DNA of 64,000 nt from Anaerobacillus arseniciselenatis (lineage in GTDB: Bacteria > Bacillota > Bacilli > Bacillales > Anaerobacillaceae). Both the position numbers and the translations under genes were made by a program. Of the stretch, positions 8,542 to 18,188 are shown piece after piece. Each line of letters starts with the position of its first letter. Position 1 is the first letter of the stretch. Under the pieces are notes generated by a model that was not told the DNA's origin, made no database searches, and saw only the letters and a program-made list of their open reading frames with translations. The stretch covers positions 24,190 to 88,189 of the forward strand of contig NZ_MLQQ01000005.1 in NCBI RefSeq assembly GCF_001865995.1, read 5' to 3'.

Positions 8542-9012
8542 ATGCATTTACATCGTTATGAAAAAATTTGGTTAACATTTGGTATTGGCTCACTTGTTAT
8601 CTTTTTAACTGTTTTGGGCGTGAGCGCATTTGCTTTTGGACAACAACCACCAAGTCACATGGCTAAAGTTGATCCACAAAACGTAAGGGACGCGGCACCA
8701 TTCGATGAGCCTGGCTTACGACAAATAAATGAAACGACTTACCAAGCGAACATTATCGCTATGGCTTTTACTTATCAACCTAATAAAATTGAAGTTCCAG
8801 TTGGGTCTACGGTTCGTTTTCATGTAACGAGCTCTGACGTTGTTCACTCGTTTACAATTCCAAATACGAACGTAAACTTCATGGTAACACCTGGACATAT
8901 TAATATGGCTGAACATACATTTACAGAGGCTGGTTCTTACCTCGTTCTATGTAACGAGTATTGCGGTACGGGGCATCATTATATGCAAATGACAATTGAG
9001 GTGGTCGAATGA
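8542..9012 (+). CDS. cbaB: ba3-type cytochrome c oxidase subunit II
   Basis: Membrane-anchored CuA subunit that takes electrons from cytochrome c. It has 156 aa with a single N-terminal anchor (about residues 12-33), short compared with the two-helix subunit II of aa3 oxidases and typical of the ba3 class. The CuA ligands are complete: His102 and the C-terminal set Cys137, Cys141, His145 and Met148 (CNEYCGTGHHYM). A GGGAGGGGG site precedes the ATG. The stop overlaps the start of subunit I by 4 bp (ATGA). Confidence 0.93.
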   Translation: MHLHRYEKIWLTFGIGSLVIFLTVLGVSAFAFGQQPPSHMAKVDPQNVRDAAPFDEPGLRQINETTYQANIIAMAFTYQPNKIEVPVGSTVRFHVTSSDVVHSFTIPNTNVNFMVTPGHINMAEHTFTEAGSYLVLCNEYCGTGHHYMQMTIEVVE

Positions 9013-10709
9013 GAAATTCAGCATTAAAAGTTGAAGATTATAATTCAAATATCGGGACTACAGTAGCACCAAAAGATGCTAAGTTAAGTATGGCCCACAT
9101 ATATATTGCGTTTTCTGCATTTTTAGTCGGCGCGATTGCCGGACTTTTGCAAGGTTTAGTTAGAGGTGGCATGATTGAGCTACCAAACTGGCTCGGATAT
9201 TATCAGATTTTAACAGCGCACGGTGTTTTACTTGCACTTGTATTTACTACTTATTTTATATTCGCATTTTTATTTGCTGGGATGAGCCGAACTCATGGAG
9301 CTTTCAGTGATCGACTTCGTAAGCTTGGCTGGACGGGTTTTACGGTCCTAACGATCGGTACACTTTTAGCAGCAATTTTAATTATTTTAAATGAAGCTTC
9401 TGTTCTTTATACTTTTTACGCACCATTAACCGCACACCCACTATATTATGTCGGTTTAACACTGTTCGTTGTTGGTAGTTGGATTAGTGGAGCAACACTT
9501 CTTGGGCATTATTTTGGTTGGAAAAAAGCGCATAAAGGCGAGCGTACTCCGTTGTTCGGTTATATGACTGTTGCAACCATTGTTTTATGGATCATTGCTT
9601 GTTTAGGAGTGGCAGTATTAGTCTTATTACAAATGATTCCTTGGGCGTTTGGACTTACAGATGAAATTAATGTTTTATTAAGTCGTACACTTTTCTGGTA
9701 TTTCGGGCATCCATTAGTATATTTCTGGTTATTACCAGCTTACATTGCTTGGTATGTTTCAATACCTAAGATCATCGGCGGAAAGTTATTTAGTGACTCT
9801 CTTGCTCGTATGGCATTCGTTTTATTCTTATTATTCTCAATCCCAGTAGGATTTCACCACCAGCTGATGGAATCTGGGATTTCAGAAATGTGGAAATTCA
9901 TTCAAACAGTACTAACTTTCGTTGTTATCGTTCCTTCATTAATGACCGCTTTCTCGATTTTCGGAACGTTTGAGCAAACTGGTCGCGCTAAAGGCGGTAC
10001 TGGTATCTTATACTGGTTGCATAAACTTCCTTGGAAGGATGTTCGTTTCTTTGCGCCGTTCATGGGAATGATCATCTTTATCCCTGCAGGAGCCGGTGGA
10101 ATTATAAATGCTAGTTTCCAAATGAATGCAGTGATCCACAACACTCTTTGGGTTGTAGGGCACTTCCATTTAACAGTCGGATCAACAGTGTTACTAACAT
10201 TCTTCGGTATTTCGTATTGGTTAATTCCACATTTAACTGGAAGAAAATTCACACCATTTTTAAATCGTTTAGGTATGGTACAAACTTGGTTATGGGCGAT
10301 CGGTATGTTCTTCATGTCTGGTGCGATGCACTTAATTGGTTTACTAGGTGCACCTCGTCGTACAGCTTATACGACATATCAAAACCATCCTGATGCATTA
10401 GTTTGGTTTGAAGGAATTTTCACTAACTATGTAACGATTGCGATCGGTGGCGTGATTTTATTCGTCGCTGCTGTAATGATGTTTTATAACTTCATTTATA
10501 TGACATGGTTAGCTCCTAAAGGTGATACTGAATTCCCAATTAGTGAACCAGCAGAAGATGCATCAGAAACACCGAAAGTCTTTGAAAACTGGAAACTATG
10601 GATTGGAATTGCGATTGTATTAATTTTATTTGCTTACACAATCCCGATTTACGATATGATCGTAAACGCACCTCCAGGATCACCAACGTTTGATTTCCTG
10701 ATAAAATAA
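9009..10709 (+). CDS. cbaA: ba3-type cytochrome c oxidase subunit I
   Basis: Catalytic haem-copper subunit that reduces oxygen to water and pumps protons, 566 aa, with about 13 membrane helices. Visible ligands include the TAHGVLLALVF segment with the low-spin haem His, FGHPLVYFWLLPAY with the CuB His and Tyr, HHQ with the paired CuB histidines, and VVGHFHLTVGS with the two histidines for the high-spin and low-spin haems. Position and sequence match CbaA of B-type oxidases rather than CtaD. Such enzymes have high oxygen affinity, which fits the FNR box upstream. Confidence 0.93.
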   Translation: MRNSALKVEDYNSNIGTTVAPKDAKLSMAHIYIAFSAFLVGAIAGLLQGLVRGGMIELPNWLGYYQILTAHGVLLALVFTTYFIFAFLFAGMSRTHGAFSDRLRKLGWTGFTVLTIGTLLAAILIILNEASVLYTFYAPLTAHPLYYVGLTLFVVGSWISGATLLGHYFGWKKAHKGERTPLFGYMTVATIVLWIIACLGVAVLVLLQMIPWAFGLTDEINVLLSRTLFWYFGHPLVYFWLLPAYIAWYVSIPKIIGGKLFSDSLARMAFVLFLLFSIPVGFHHQLMESGISEMWKFIQTVLTFVVIVPSLMTAFSIFGTFEQTGRAKGGTGILYWLHKLPWKDVRFFAPFMGMIIFIPAGAGGIINASFQMNAVIHNTLWVVGHFHLTVGSTVLLTFFGISYWLIPHLTGRKFTPFLNRLGMVQTWLWAIGMFFMSGAMHLIGLLGAPRRTAYTTYQNHPDALVWFEGIFTNYVTIAIGGVILFVAAVMMFYNFIYMTWLAPKGDTEFPISEPAEDASETPKVFENWKLWIGIAIVLILFAYTIPIYDMIVNAPPGSPTFDFLIK

Positions 10710-10761
10710 TTGTTGGAGATTGATATTGTAATCTAAGCTCAAATGAGCTAAACACACAAAA

Positions 10762-10812
10762 AGGGCTGTCCCATAAAAAAGTGTCAGACACTTAAGGGAC
10801 AGCTCTCTTTTA
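10762..10812. terminator. Hairpin of family C serving as two-way terminator
   Basis: AGGGCTGTCCC (10762-10772) pairs with GGGACAGCTCT (10796-10806), and GTGTCAGACAC lies between them. T runs follow on both strands, so it can end the oxidase operon and the convergent rhodanese gene. It is a short form of the GTGTCTGACAC repeat family. Confidence 0.75.
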
Positions 10813-10823
10813 TTACGGTAAAA

Positions 10824-11225
10824 TTAATTTGAACTAGTTTCTCCTTGCCACTCTACCATCGCGCCTTGAACATTTGTAAGTTCATTAAAGCCATTTTCTT
10901 TTAACAACGACGCTGCTTGCATACTTCGATTGCCACTACGACATATAATGATAATTTCATTATCCATTGGTAAATCACTCAATGTATTTTCAAGGGTACT
11001 TAACGGATAATTTATAAAACCGTCTATATGCGCCTCATCAAACTCATGTACTTCTCTAACATCGATATAAATAGCTCCATCCCCACTTTCTTCGGATTGA
11101 GCCATTCTCTCAAGAATATCGTTAACATGCATTTGCTTAATTGCGCTTGCTTCTCCTTCACTACAACCAGTAACAACTATCATTGATAAAAAACCAATTA
11201 TTAAAACGCTTAATAATTTTTTCAT
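10824..11225 (-). CDS. Rhodanese-domain lipoprotein
   Basis: Secreted, lipid-anchored single-domain rhodanese, 133 aa. The signal ends in VVTGC (Cys about residue 21). The domain has IYIDVREVHEFDEAHIDG near its start and the catalytic loop CRSGNRS, with the nucleophilic Cys about residue 95. It should carry sulfane sulfur outside the membrane; the partner is unknown. The start at 11225 has AAGGAGGAG 4 bases upstream; the longer open frame to 11309 has no ribosome site and would bury the signal peptide. Confidence 0.88.
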   Translation of the reverse strand: MKKLLSVLIIGFLSMIVVTGCSEGEASAIKQMHVNDILERMAQSEESGDGAIYIDVREVHEFDEAHIDGFINYPLSTLENTLSDLPMDNEIIIICRSGNRSMQAASLLKENGFNELTNVQGAMVEWQGETSSN

Positions 11226-11487
11226 TTTCTCCTCCTTACTACGCCTTAACTTAATCTGTTCGCATGATAGATACTTATTTAGAGGCTCGCTCAAGAAATC
11301 ACCGAGCATTTACATTTATAGTCTGATAATCATAAGTCTTTATACAAAGATAATGCCCCTATAGGTATACTAACTACTTTTATTATAATACAAATAATGT
11401 TTTTCTTCATTAATTTTTATGAATTTAGTTTAAAATTTTTTAAGCAATTACAAAAATCTAACATATAGATATAATCACTACATTTCT

Positions 11488-11532
11488 TAATGAATTTCAT
11501 AATTCATTATTCTCGCCACTATGATCAATATA
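11488..11532. repeat. Family-B repeat, one end only
   Basis: TAATGAATTTCATAATTCA followed by the TCTCGCCACTATGATCAATATA end sequence of the family. Only one end is present, directly before the MFS gene. Confidence 0.65.
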
Positions 11533-11553
11533 CAACATTTATAGGTGATACTT

Positions 11554-12717
11554 ATGGAACAAAGCCAAACAGTAAAAATAGCTCAAACATATTCAATCCA
11601 TCATATTTTAACTCTTTTTGCTTTACTCGCATTGCTTATCGTATCAAATCTTTATATAATGATACCTCTGTTAGAAAACGTTAGTGATACTTATACGATA
11701 AGCACATCGGAAGCTAGTCTTTCAATAAGTGTGTTTTCATTTTTTTATGCTTGTGGGCTTATTTTTTTCGGGACGTTATCTGAGCGCTTCGGTTTAAAAG
11801 AGACGATTTGTTCCGGGCTCGCTATGCTAATTATTTTAATGTTGGCTTGTTTCTTTATTAATAGTTTTTTATTATTTATTATCCTTCGAGGGATTCAAGG
11901 TTTTTGGGCTGCCTCGTTTGCCCCCGTTTCATTTATTTACGTCTTAAATGTACTTGAGGAAAAACACCAAACCATTACAATCGCTGTGATTAATACAGGA
12001 TTTTTATCTGCTGGTGTCTTTGGACAATTACTTAGTTCAACCGTCAACATCGTATTTTCATGGCAAGCGATTTTTGCTACATTAGCGTTACTATATTTTG
12101 TTCTACTCATATATGCGATAAAAAAATTGCCTAGACCGTCAAAGTCGAACCATCCTAAATCTATCGGAAACATTATTAAAGTGTTAGCTAAACTACCTTT
12201 TCAACCTAGATTAAAAAGGTTTTACTTTATTACTTTTACAATTCTTTTATCTTTTGTTGCTTACTATACGGCTTTAGAAAGCTACTTTACTCATGAGTTG
12301 CAATTATCAGCTACAAACGCGCTTATGATTAGAGGTTTCGGTTTAGTTGGACTACTTCTTACTATTTTTTTTGAAAAAATTACTAATCGAATTGGCTATG
12401 TAAATGCTGTGATCGCGGGATTAACATTACAATTAATCGGGTTAGCCTGTAGTGTGAGCCAAAATATTTATGTAATAACATTAGGGTCGATGATTTTTGT
12501 GGCTGGAGTCGCTATCGTTATTCCAGCGATTATACAGCTAATTGGAAAAAATGGAGCTGGTCAGCGGACTTATGCGATTTCGTTATATAGCTTCATTCTT
12601 TTACTTGGAGCTAGTGTTGGTAGTACGATCATATTAATCCCCAACTATTTTTTAAAACTAACTGTTCTTGCAGCACTTTTATCCTTCTCTTTATTAGCAG
12701 CCTTTAGAGAAAAATAA
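11554..12717 (+). CDS. MFS transporter
   Basis: Major facilitator superfamily exporter of 387 aa with about 12 hydrophobic segments. The loop after helix 2 has GTLSERFGLKETI, a form of the family motif A. It resembles the YnfM-like drug/metabolite exporters, but the substrate cannot be predicted. ATG at 11554 has AGGTGAT at the right distance; a GTG at 11545 overlaps that site. It stands alone, with a terminator 80 bp downstream. Confidence 0.82.
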   Translation: MEQSQTVKIAQTYSIHHILTLFALLALLIVSNLYIMIPLLENVSDTYTISTSEASLSISVFSFFYACGLIFFGTLSERFGLKETICSGLAMLIILMLACFFINSFLLFIILRGIQGFWAASFAPVSFIYVLNVLEEKHQTITIAVINTGFLSAGVFGQLLSSTVNIVFSWQAIFATLALLYFVLLIYAIKKLPRPSKSNHPKSIGNIIKVLAKLPFQPRLKRFYFITFTILLSFVAYYTALESYFTHELQLSATNALMIRGFGLVGLLLTIFFEKITNRIGYVNAVIAGLTLQLIGLACSVSQNIYVITLGSMIFVAGVAIVIPAIIQLIGKNGAGQRTYAISLYSFILLLGASVGSTIILIPNYFLKLTVLAALLSFSLLAAFREK

Positions 12718-12798
12718 ATTATGATTAATTTAATGAAGAACATATTGAAAAGCTTTTAGACCATTGCCAAAAGTAGAAAATTGAAACTAAGCAAATAA

Positions 12799-12850
12799 AA
12801 AGTGTAGAGGTTTGCGGTGAAATTACCACATACATCTCTACACTTTTTTT
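12799..12850 (+). terminator. Terminator of the MFS gene
   Basis: AAGTGTAGAG (12799-12808) pairs with CTCTACACTT (12836-12845), followed by a T run. Confidence 0.85.
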
Positions 12851-12916
12851 ACGATTAGCTTATTTATCCTCAACAGACGACTCCAAAAGCAACAATATTT
12901 ACGGAAACAACCTAAC

Positions 12917-13819
12917 TTAAAGAAGTTTCTCACCAAATAACGATCCCATCAAGGCAACCGCGACAGTCGCTGTCGTATTTTTATCGTCCAAAATTGGATT
13001 TACTTCTACAAATTCTGCCGAAGTAACGATATCAGCTTCAGCGAGCATTTCCATCGCTAAATGAGTTTCACGGTAAGATGTTCCACCTAGAACAGGTGTA
13101 CCGACACCTGGTGCATCGTGCGGATCAAGGGCATCTAGGTCTAAGCTTAAATGAACACCGTCCGTGTCTTTCGTGACATATTCCATCGCTTCTTCCATTA
13201 CTCTTGTCATACCGAGACGATCTATTTCATGCATTGTGTATACTTTAATCCCTTTTTCTTGAATTAACTCTTTTTCACCATCATCTAAAGAACGGGCACC
13301 GATAATGACAACATTTTCTGGTCTGATTTTCGGAGCGTATCCACCAAGGCCAGTTAAATAAGGGTGACCAATTCCAAGACTTACCGCTAGTGGCATCCCA
13401 TGAATATTCCCTGAAGGCGACGTTTCTCCAGTATTTAAATCACCGTGTGCATCGTACCAAATGACCCCTAAGTTTTTATAATGCTCTGCCACTCCGGCAA
13501 GAGTTCCAATCGCAATACTATGGTCACCACCTAACACTAACGGAAATGAACCATTCACAACACTTTTAGAAACGGCTTCAGCAAGCGTTTGATTAGCGTT
13601 AACGACTTCTTTCAAATCTTTTAAATTATCTTCATCGATCACATCAAATTCATTCGGTCTACCAATTTCGATATCTCCTAAATCATGAACTTCATAACCA
13701 AGAGCTTGAAGACGTTCCACTACATTAGCATAACGCATCGCACTCGGTCCCATATCTACGCCACGTCTTCTTTGCCCTAAGTCCATCGGGACACCGATGA
13801 TTGAAATTTTCTTTTTCAT
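12917..13819 (-). CDS. rocF: Arginase
   Basis: Hydrolyses arginine to ornithine and urea with a dinuclear manganese centre, the first step of arginine use. It is 300 aa, the usual size. Metal-ligand motifs are GGDHSIAIG, WYDAHGDLNT and LSLDLDALDP, all intact. It follows putB by 32 bp and is probably co-transcribed with it. Start ATG has AGAGGT upstream. Confidence 0.97.
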   Translation of the reverse strand: MKKKISIIGVPMDLGQRRRGVDMGPSAMRYANVVERLQALGYEVHDLGDIEIGRPNEFDVIDEDNLKDLKEVVNANQTLAEAVSKSVVNGSFPLVLGGDHSIAIGTLAGVAEHYKNLGVIWYDAHGDLNTGETSPSGNIHGMPLAVSLGIGHPYLTGLGGYAPKIRPENVVIIGARSLDDGEKELIQEKGIKVYTMHEIDRLGMTRVMEEAMEYVTKDTDGVHLSLDLDALDPHDAPGVGTPVLGGTSYRETHLAMEMLAEADIVTSAEFVEVNPILDDKNTTATVAVALMGSLFGEKLL

Positions 13820-13852
13820 GCAAAATACCTCTTTTCAACATAGTTGATTTTC

Positions 13853-14764
13853 TTACTTATTAAAAATTCCTCTTGCTGCAAAAGCGACATTTTGCGGTCT
13901 TTCAGCAAGCCTTCTCATAAAATAACCATACCAGTCGTTACCGAACGGTACGTAAATTCTCATTGTATAGCCTTCCTTGGCAATCGCCAATTGTAAATCA
14001 GTGCGGAAGCCATAAAGCATTTGAAATTCAAATTGAGATTTTGGGATGTTATTTTCTTTCGCAAACTGTTTTACTTTTTCTATGACGTTATGGTCATGGC
14101 TAGCAACCGCTGCATAACTACCATTTAATAAGTGTTGCTTAATTATTTTCATATAGTTTTCATCAATTTCGTTTTTGTCTTGGATCGCAACTTTATGAGA
14201 CTCCTTATACGCTCCTTTGATTAAGCGAATCGATGTACCCTTTAAATTTTCAACATCTCTTTCAGCGCGGTATAAATATGCTTGAACTGCTGTTCCTACA
14301 TTTGAATATTCACGACGTAATTCGTTTAATAAATCTAACGTTGCATCCAAATGTGCGTAGTCTTCCATATCAATACGAACGAAGTTATTATGCTTTTCGG
14401 CAGTAGCGAGTATTTTTCTCATATTATCGCGACATAAATTGCGATCGACATCTAACCCTAGTGAAGTTAGCTTCAACGATAAGTTACAATTGACACCTGA
14501 TGCAGCGATCGCTTCAAGCGTTCTTACACAATAGTCTGCTGATTCAATCGCCTCTTCTCGATTAAAAACAAATTCCCCTAAATGGTCTACCGTACAAATA
14601 AGTCCTTTGTCATTTAGTTTGCGTACAGTTTCAATCGCATCTTCAATCGTTTCTCCAGCGATGACTTGCTTTGCCCCTAACTTTAATCCATACTTTTTGG
14701 CACTTTTATTTAATAGTTTGTTTTGTGATAGAAAGAGGAAAAAATTTCTTAAAATCATTTCCAT
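13853..14764 (-). CDS. putB: Proline dehydrogenase
   Basis: FAD enzyme that oxidises proline to pyrroline-5-carboxylate, which RocA encoded upstream takes on to glutamate. It is 303 aa, a one-domain Gram-positive type without the P5C dehydrogenase half. Conserved parts include KLTSLGLD, RIDMEDYA, LIKGAYKE and the C-terminal FEFQMLYG and RIYVPFG motifs of the barrel that holds FAD. A CcpA cre site sits 77 bp upstream. Start has AAAAGGGG 9 bases before the ATG. Confidence 0.95.
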   Translation of the reverse strand: MEMILRNFFLFLSQNKLLNKSAKKYGLKLGAKQVIAGETIEDAIETVRKLNDKGLICTVDHLGEFVFNREEAIESADYCVRTLEAIAASGVNCNLSLKLTSLGLDVDRNLCRDNMRKILATAEKHNNFVRIDMEDYAHLDATLDLLNELRREYSNVGTAVQAYLYRAERDVENLKGTSIRLIKGAYKESHKVAIQDKNEIDENYMKIIKQHLLNGSYAAVASHDHNVIEKVKQFAKENNIPKSQFEFQMLYGFRTDLQLAIAKEGYTMRIYVPFGNDWYGYFMRRLAERPQNVAFAARGIFNK

Positions 14765-14840
14765 AATAAAAAACCCCTTTTAATTAAATATATTTTTTTT
14801 GGCATTATGCCTTTTCTGTAAAACTAGCTTTCCCACAGTG

Positions 14841-14854
14841 TGTTAACGCTTACA
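14841..14854. promoter_or_regulatory. CcpA cre site upstream of putB-rocF
   Basis: On the minus strand TGTAAGCGTTAACA fits the cre consensus TGWAARCGYTWNCW. It is about 75 bp before the putB start, suggesting carbon catabolite control of proline and arginine breakdown. Confidence 0.7.
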
Positions 14855-14979
14855 AAAAACCACTTCAATTAACTGCTAAATTCACACTACCGAAAGAGTA
14901 GAAAAATTTGAAGAACTAGATTCTTTTCAGTGGAGGGCAGGTAATTAAAAGCCCTCCTAGTAAGCAAGCATTGATTATA

Positions 14980-16173
14980 TTAATCTTCTAAAACAGCTGT
15001 AATTTGCTCAAGTGCCCAGTCTAAATCTTTTTGTGAAATAACTAAAGGTGGTGCAAAGCGAATGACATTAACATGCGTTTCTTTACACAGTAACCCTTTT
15101 TCTTTTAAAGCTTCGCAATATTTGCGAGCAGGCTCTGTTAGCTCAACACCGATAAAAAGTCCTTTGCCGCGAACTTCTTTAATAATGGAGCTATTGATTT
15201 TCTTTAATTTTTCTTGAAAGTAGTTTCCAAGCTCAAGCGAGCGCTCAACTAACTTTTCTTCTTCAATGACTTCTAAAGCAGCGACTGCTACAGCACATGA
15301 TAATGGATTTCCACCAAACGTTGATCCGTGAGAACCTGGTTCGAACACCCCAAGAATATCGTCATTGGCACATACACAAGAGATTGGCATTACACCGCCT
15401 CCGAGTGCTTTTCCTAAAATATACATATCAGGAACAACATTTTCCCAATCACTCGCAAATACTTTCCCTGAACGTCCTAATCCTGACTGAATTTCATCAG
15501 CAACAAATAGAACATTTTTTTGCTTACATAAGTCAAAAGCTTCTTTCAAAAACCCTTCAGGTGGAATAATAATTCCTGCCTCACCTTGAATCGGTTCAAG
15601 TAAAAATGCCGCCGTATTTTCAGTAATAGCTGCTTTTAAGGCGTCAATATCGCCATAAGGAATAATTTTAATCCCTGGTAACATCGGGCCGAAGCCACGT
15701 TTATATTCGTCATTAGAAGAAAGCGAAACAGCCGTCATCGTACGTCCATGGAAATTATCTTCACACACGATAATTTCTGCTTGGTCACTAGCAACACCTT
15801 TAACAGAATAAGCCCACCTACGAATAGCTTTAACTGCAGTTTCAACAGCCTCAGCTCCCGTATTCATCGGTAACACCATGTTTTTTCCAGTAAGCTCTGA
15901 GACTTTTTCATAAAAATGACCTAATTGGTCATTATGAAAGGCTCTTGAAGTTAAAGTAATACGATCTGCTTGGTCTTTTAATGCTGAAATTATTTTTGGG
16001 TGGCGGTGCCCTTGGTTAACGGCTGAATACGCACTTAACATATCAACATATTTATTTCCTTCAGGGTCTTCTACCCACACACCTTCAGCTTTTGAAATTA
16101 CGATAGGAAGCGGGTGATAGTTCCTCGCGCCGTACTGTTCTGTTTGATCGATGATTTGTTTCGTTTTGCTCAT
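14980..16173 (-). CDS. rocD: Ornithine aminotransferase
   Basis: PLP enzyme that converts ornithine plus 2-oxoglutarate to glutamate semialdehyde and glutamate, linking arginase to RocA. It is 397 aa from ATG at 16173, which has GGGGGT upstream; ATG at 16188 lacks a ribosome site. Features include [12 protein letters not shown], the [12 protein letters not shown] cofactor-binding stretch and the PLP lysine in [11 protein letters not shown] near-perfect palindrome TTAATTAAACGTTTAATTA lies just upstream (16191-16210) and may be an operator. Confidence 0.96.
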   Translation of the reverse strand: MSKTKQIIDQTEQYGARNYHPLPIVISKAEGVWVEDPEGNKYVDMLSAYSAVNQGHRHPKIISALKDQADRITLTSRAFHNDQLGHFYEKVSELTGKNMVLPMNTGAEAVETAVKAIRRWAYSVKGVASDQAEIIVCEDNFHGRTMTAVSLSSNDEYKRGFGPMLPGIKIIPYGDIDALKAAITENTAAFLLEPIQGEAGIIIPPEGFLKEAFDLCKQKNVLFVADEIQSGLGRSGKVFASDWENVVPDMYILGKALGGGVMPISCVCANDDILGVFEPGSHGSTFGGNPLSCAVAVAALEVIEEEKLVERSLELGNYFQEKLKKINSSIIKEVRGKGLFIGVELTEPARKYCEALKEKGLLCKETHVNVIRFAPPLVISQKDLDWALEQITAVLED

Positions 16174-16209
16174 CGCAAGTACCCCCATTATTAATTAAAC
16201 GTTTAATTA

Positions 16210-16350
16210 GAAAAGTGGAGGGTGGGACAAAACAAAGTGTCAGACACCGCTAGGCACCAAATATAGACATATGATAAATCTGTACGTCTATATTTAGTAG
16301 GATCCGCGTAGTGTCAGACACTTTTGTCCCACCCTCTTTTGTCCACTTTC
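16210..16350. repeat. Family-C element, full length
   Basis: About 140 bp with long inverted ends: AGTGGAGGGTGGGACAAAA at the left and TTTTGTCCCACCCTCTTTTG at the right, each followed inward by GTGTCAGACAC. The middle has ATATAGAC/GTCTATAT. It lies between rocA and rocD and can act as a terminator hairpin. Confidence 0.8.
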
Positions 16351-16355
16351 TAATT

Positions 16356-17903
16356 TTAATATTGCTCAGTTACTAATTTTGCTTGAGTAAAGTGTAATAA
16401 ATAGTCAGGTCCACCAGCTTTTGAGTCTGTTCCGGACATATTAAAGCCACCGAACGGATGATATCCTACAATTGCACCTGTACAACCTCTGTTGAAGTAA
16501 AGGTTTCCTACATGGAATTCTTCACGTGCTCTTTCAAGATGCGCTCTGTTTCTTGAAAGAACCGCACCTGTTAAGCCGTATTCAGTATTGTTGGCAATCT
16601 CTAATGCATGGTCAAAGTCTTTTGCTTTACAGAAAGCAACAAATGGGCCGAATACTTCTTCATGCATAATACGTGCGTTTTCATCAACATCAGCAAAAAT
16701 TGTCGGGTTTACGAAGAAACCTTTAGAATTATCTGCCGTACCACCTGCCATAAGCTTTCCTTCTTCTTTTCCGATTTCAATATAACCAGTAATTTTATCA
16801 AACGCCTTTTGGTCTGTAACAGGTCCAACGAAGTTATTGAAATCAACAGGAGAACCAACTTGTAACTCTTTCGTAAGTTCAACCGCTCTTGCTAATACTT
16901 CATCATATACATCTTCGTGAATAATTGCTCTTGAGCAAGCCGAACATTTTTGACCAGCGAAGCCAAATGCTGACTTAACGATTGATTGTGCTGCTAATTC
17001 TAGGTCACAATCGTTATCAACGATAATTGCGTCTTTACCACCCATTTCAGCAACAACGCGTTTTAACCACTTTTGACCTGGGTGAACTTTTGCAGCACGC
17101 TCATAAATACGTACTCCAACAGCTTTTGAACCAGTAAATGAGATAAAACGAGTACGTGGGTGATCAACAATATAGTCACCAATTTCTGATCCGTAACCTG
17201 GAATGTAGTTAACAACGCCTTTTGGAAGGCCTGCTTCTTCTAGTACTTCCATAAATTTATATGCAACAACTGAAGTCGTTTCTGCTGGCTTAAGTAATAC
17301 TGTGTTTCCTGCTACTACTGCTGCAGATGTCATTCCAGCCATAATCGCGAACGCAAAGTTCCAAGGCGGAATAACCACACCTACTCCTAGTGGAATGTAA
17401 GAAAGTTTATTATGTTCGATTGGTCTACTTTCAACTGGGTAACCTTTGCTAAGCTCGATCATTTGACGAGCGTAATACTCAAGGAAGTCAATTCCTTCTG
17501 CTGTATCTGCATCAGCTTCATTCCACGGCTTACCAGCTTCATGTACTAAGTATGCTGAAAACTCATGCTTACGACGTCGAACAATAGCCGCCGCTTTAAA
17601 TAAAATATCAGCACGTGCTTCTGGGCTTACTTTTTTCCAAGTGTTAAATGTCTCATTAGCAACCTGCATTGCCTTTTCAGCTAACTCAATGTTTGCTTTT
17701 GAAACATTTCCGATCACTTGCTCTTTATTTGATGGGTTAAGAGAGACAATTTTATCTTCTGTAGCGATTCTTTCACCGTTAATTATTAAGTCATAATCTT
17801 TACCAAACTCAGCCTCTACTTGTTTTAGAGCTGCTTCAATATCATTACGGTTTTCCTCTACTGTAAAATCTGTAAATGGTTCGTGTTTGTAAGGTACTAC
17901 CAT
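16356..17903 (-). CDS. rocA: 1-pyrroline-5-carboxylate dehydrogenase
   Basis: NAD-dependent enzyme that oxidises glutamate semialdehyde/P5C to glutamate, the shared last step of arginine and proline catabolism. It is 515 aa. The aldehyde dehydrogenase core is complete: [33 protein letters not shown] with the general-base Glu, and [12 protein letters not shown] with the catalytic Cys. The gene has a sigma-54 promoter and divergent rocR upstream. Start ATG has GAGAGGA upstream. Confidence 0.97.
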   Translation of the reverse strand: MVVPYKHEPFTDFTVEENRNDIEAALKQVEAEFGKDYDLIINGERIATEDKIVSLNPSNKEQVIGNVSKANIELAEKAMQVANETFNTWKKVSPEARADILFKAAAIVRRRKHEFSAYLVHEAGKPWNEADADTAEGIDFLEYYARQMIELSKGYPVESRPIEHNKLSYIPLGVGVVIPPWNFAFAIMAGMTSAAVVAGNTVLLKPAETTSVVAYKFMEVLEEAGLPKGVVNYIPGYGSEIGDYIVDHPRTRFISFTGSKAVGVRIYERAAKVHPGQKWLKRVVAEMGGKDAIIVDNDCDLELAAQSIVKSAFGFAGQKCSACSRAIIHEDVYDEVLARAVELTKELQVGSPVDFNNFVGPVTDQKAFDKITGYIEIGKEEGKLMAGGTADNSKGFFVNPTIFADVDENARIMHEEVFGPFVAFCKAKDFDHALEIANNTEYGLTGAVLSRNRAHLERAREEFHVGNLYFNRGCTGAIVGYHPFGGFNMSGTDSKAGGPDYLLHFTQAKLVTEQY

Positions 17904-17956
17904 TGTTAAATCCTCTCCTTTATCTGAAATATCTTTATAATTCCACTTTTTAAAAT

Positions 17957-17990
17957 TGCAAGTATCGTGCCAACTTTGAAAACGCTAACA
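17957..17990 (-). promoter_or_regulatory. Sigma-54 promoter of rocA with adjacent cre site
   Basis: On the minus strand TTGGCACGATACTTGCA (17973-17957) is a full -24/-12 match (TGGCAC-N5-TTGCA). Immediately upstream, TGAAAACGCTAACA (plus strand, 17977-17990) fits the CcpA cre consensus. RocR would activate and CcpA could repress. Confidence 0.88.
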
Positions 17991-18011
17991 ATGCCTATGA
18001 AACTATTAAAA

Positions 18012-18052
18012 AGGTGCAAAGTTTTTTTGCTAAGCAAACTGTTATTGCACCT
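18012..18052. promoter_or_regulatory. Possible RocR upstream activating sequence
   Basis: AGGTGCAA (18012-18019) and TTGCACCT (18045-18052) form an 8-bp inverted repeat with a smaller one, TTTGC-TAA-GCAAA, between them. It lies about 40-80 bp upstream of the sigma-54 promoter, where an enhancer-binding protein would bind. The match to a known RocR site is only approximate. Confidence 0.45.
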
Positions 18053-18188
18053 AACGCCAATTTTTTTTGCTGTTTGTTGTTGTTTTACTGTAAAATAAAT
18101 AAAGAAGCAATAACAAGTGATGACTTTATCGCTAAATTACCCTCATAGACGAGTTATAAAACAATAAAAACATCACTCTAAAGGCAAG

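Noticed and set aside
9902..10315. 137-codon minus-strand frame within cbaA
   Set aside because: Antisense shadow of the strongly supported oxidase subunit I.
14930..14970. GGAGGGC/GCCCTCC stem after rocD as a terminator
   Set aside because: The stem is good, but no T run follows on either strand, so I did not list it as a terminator.
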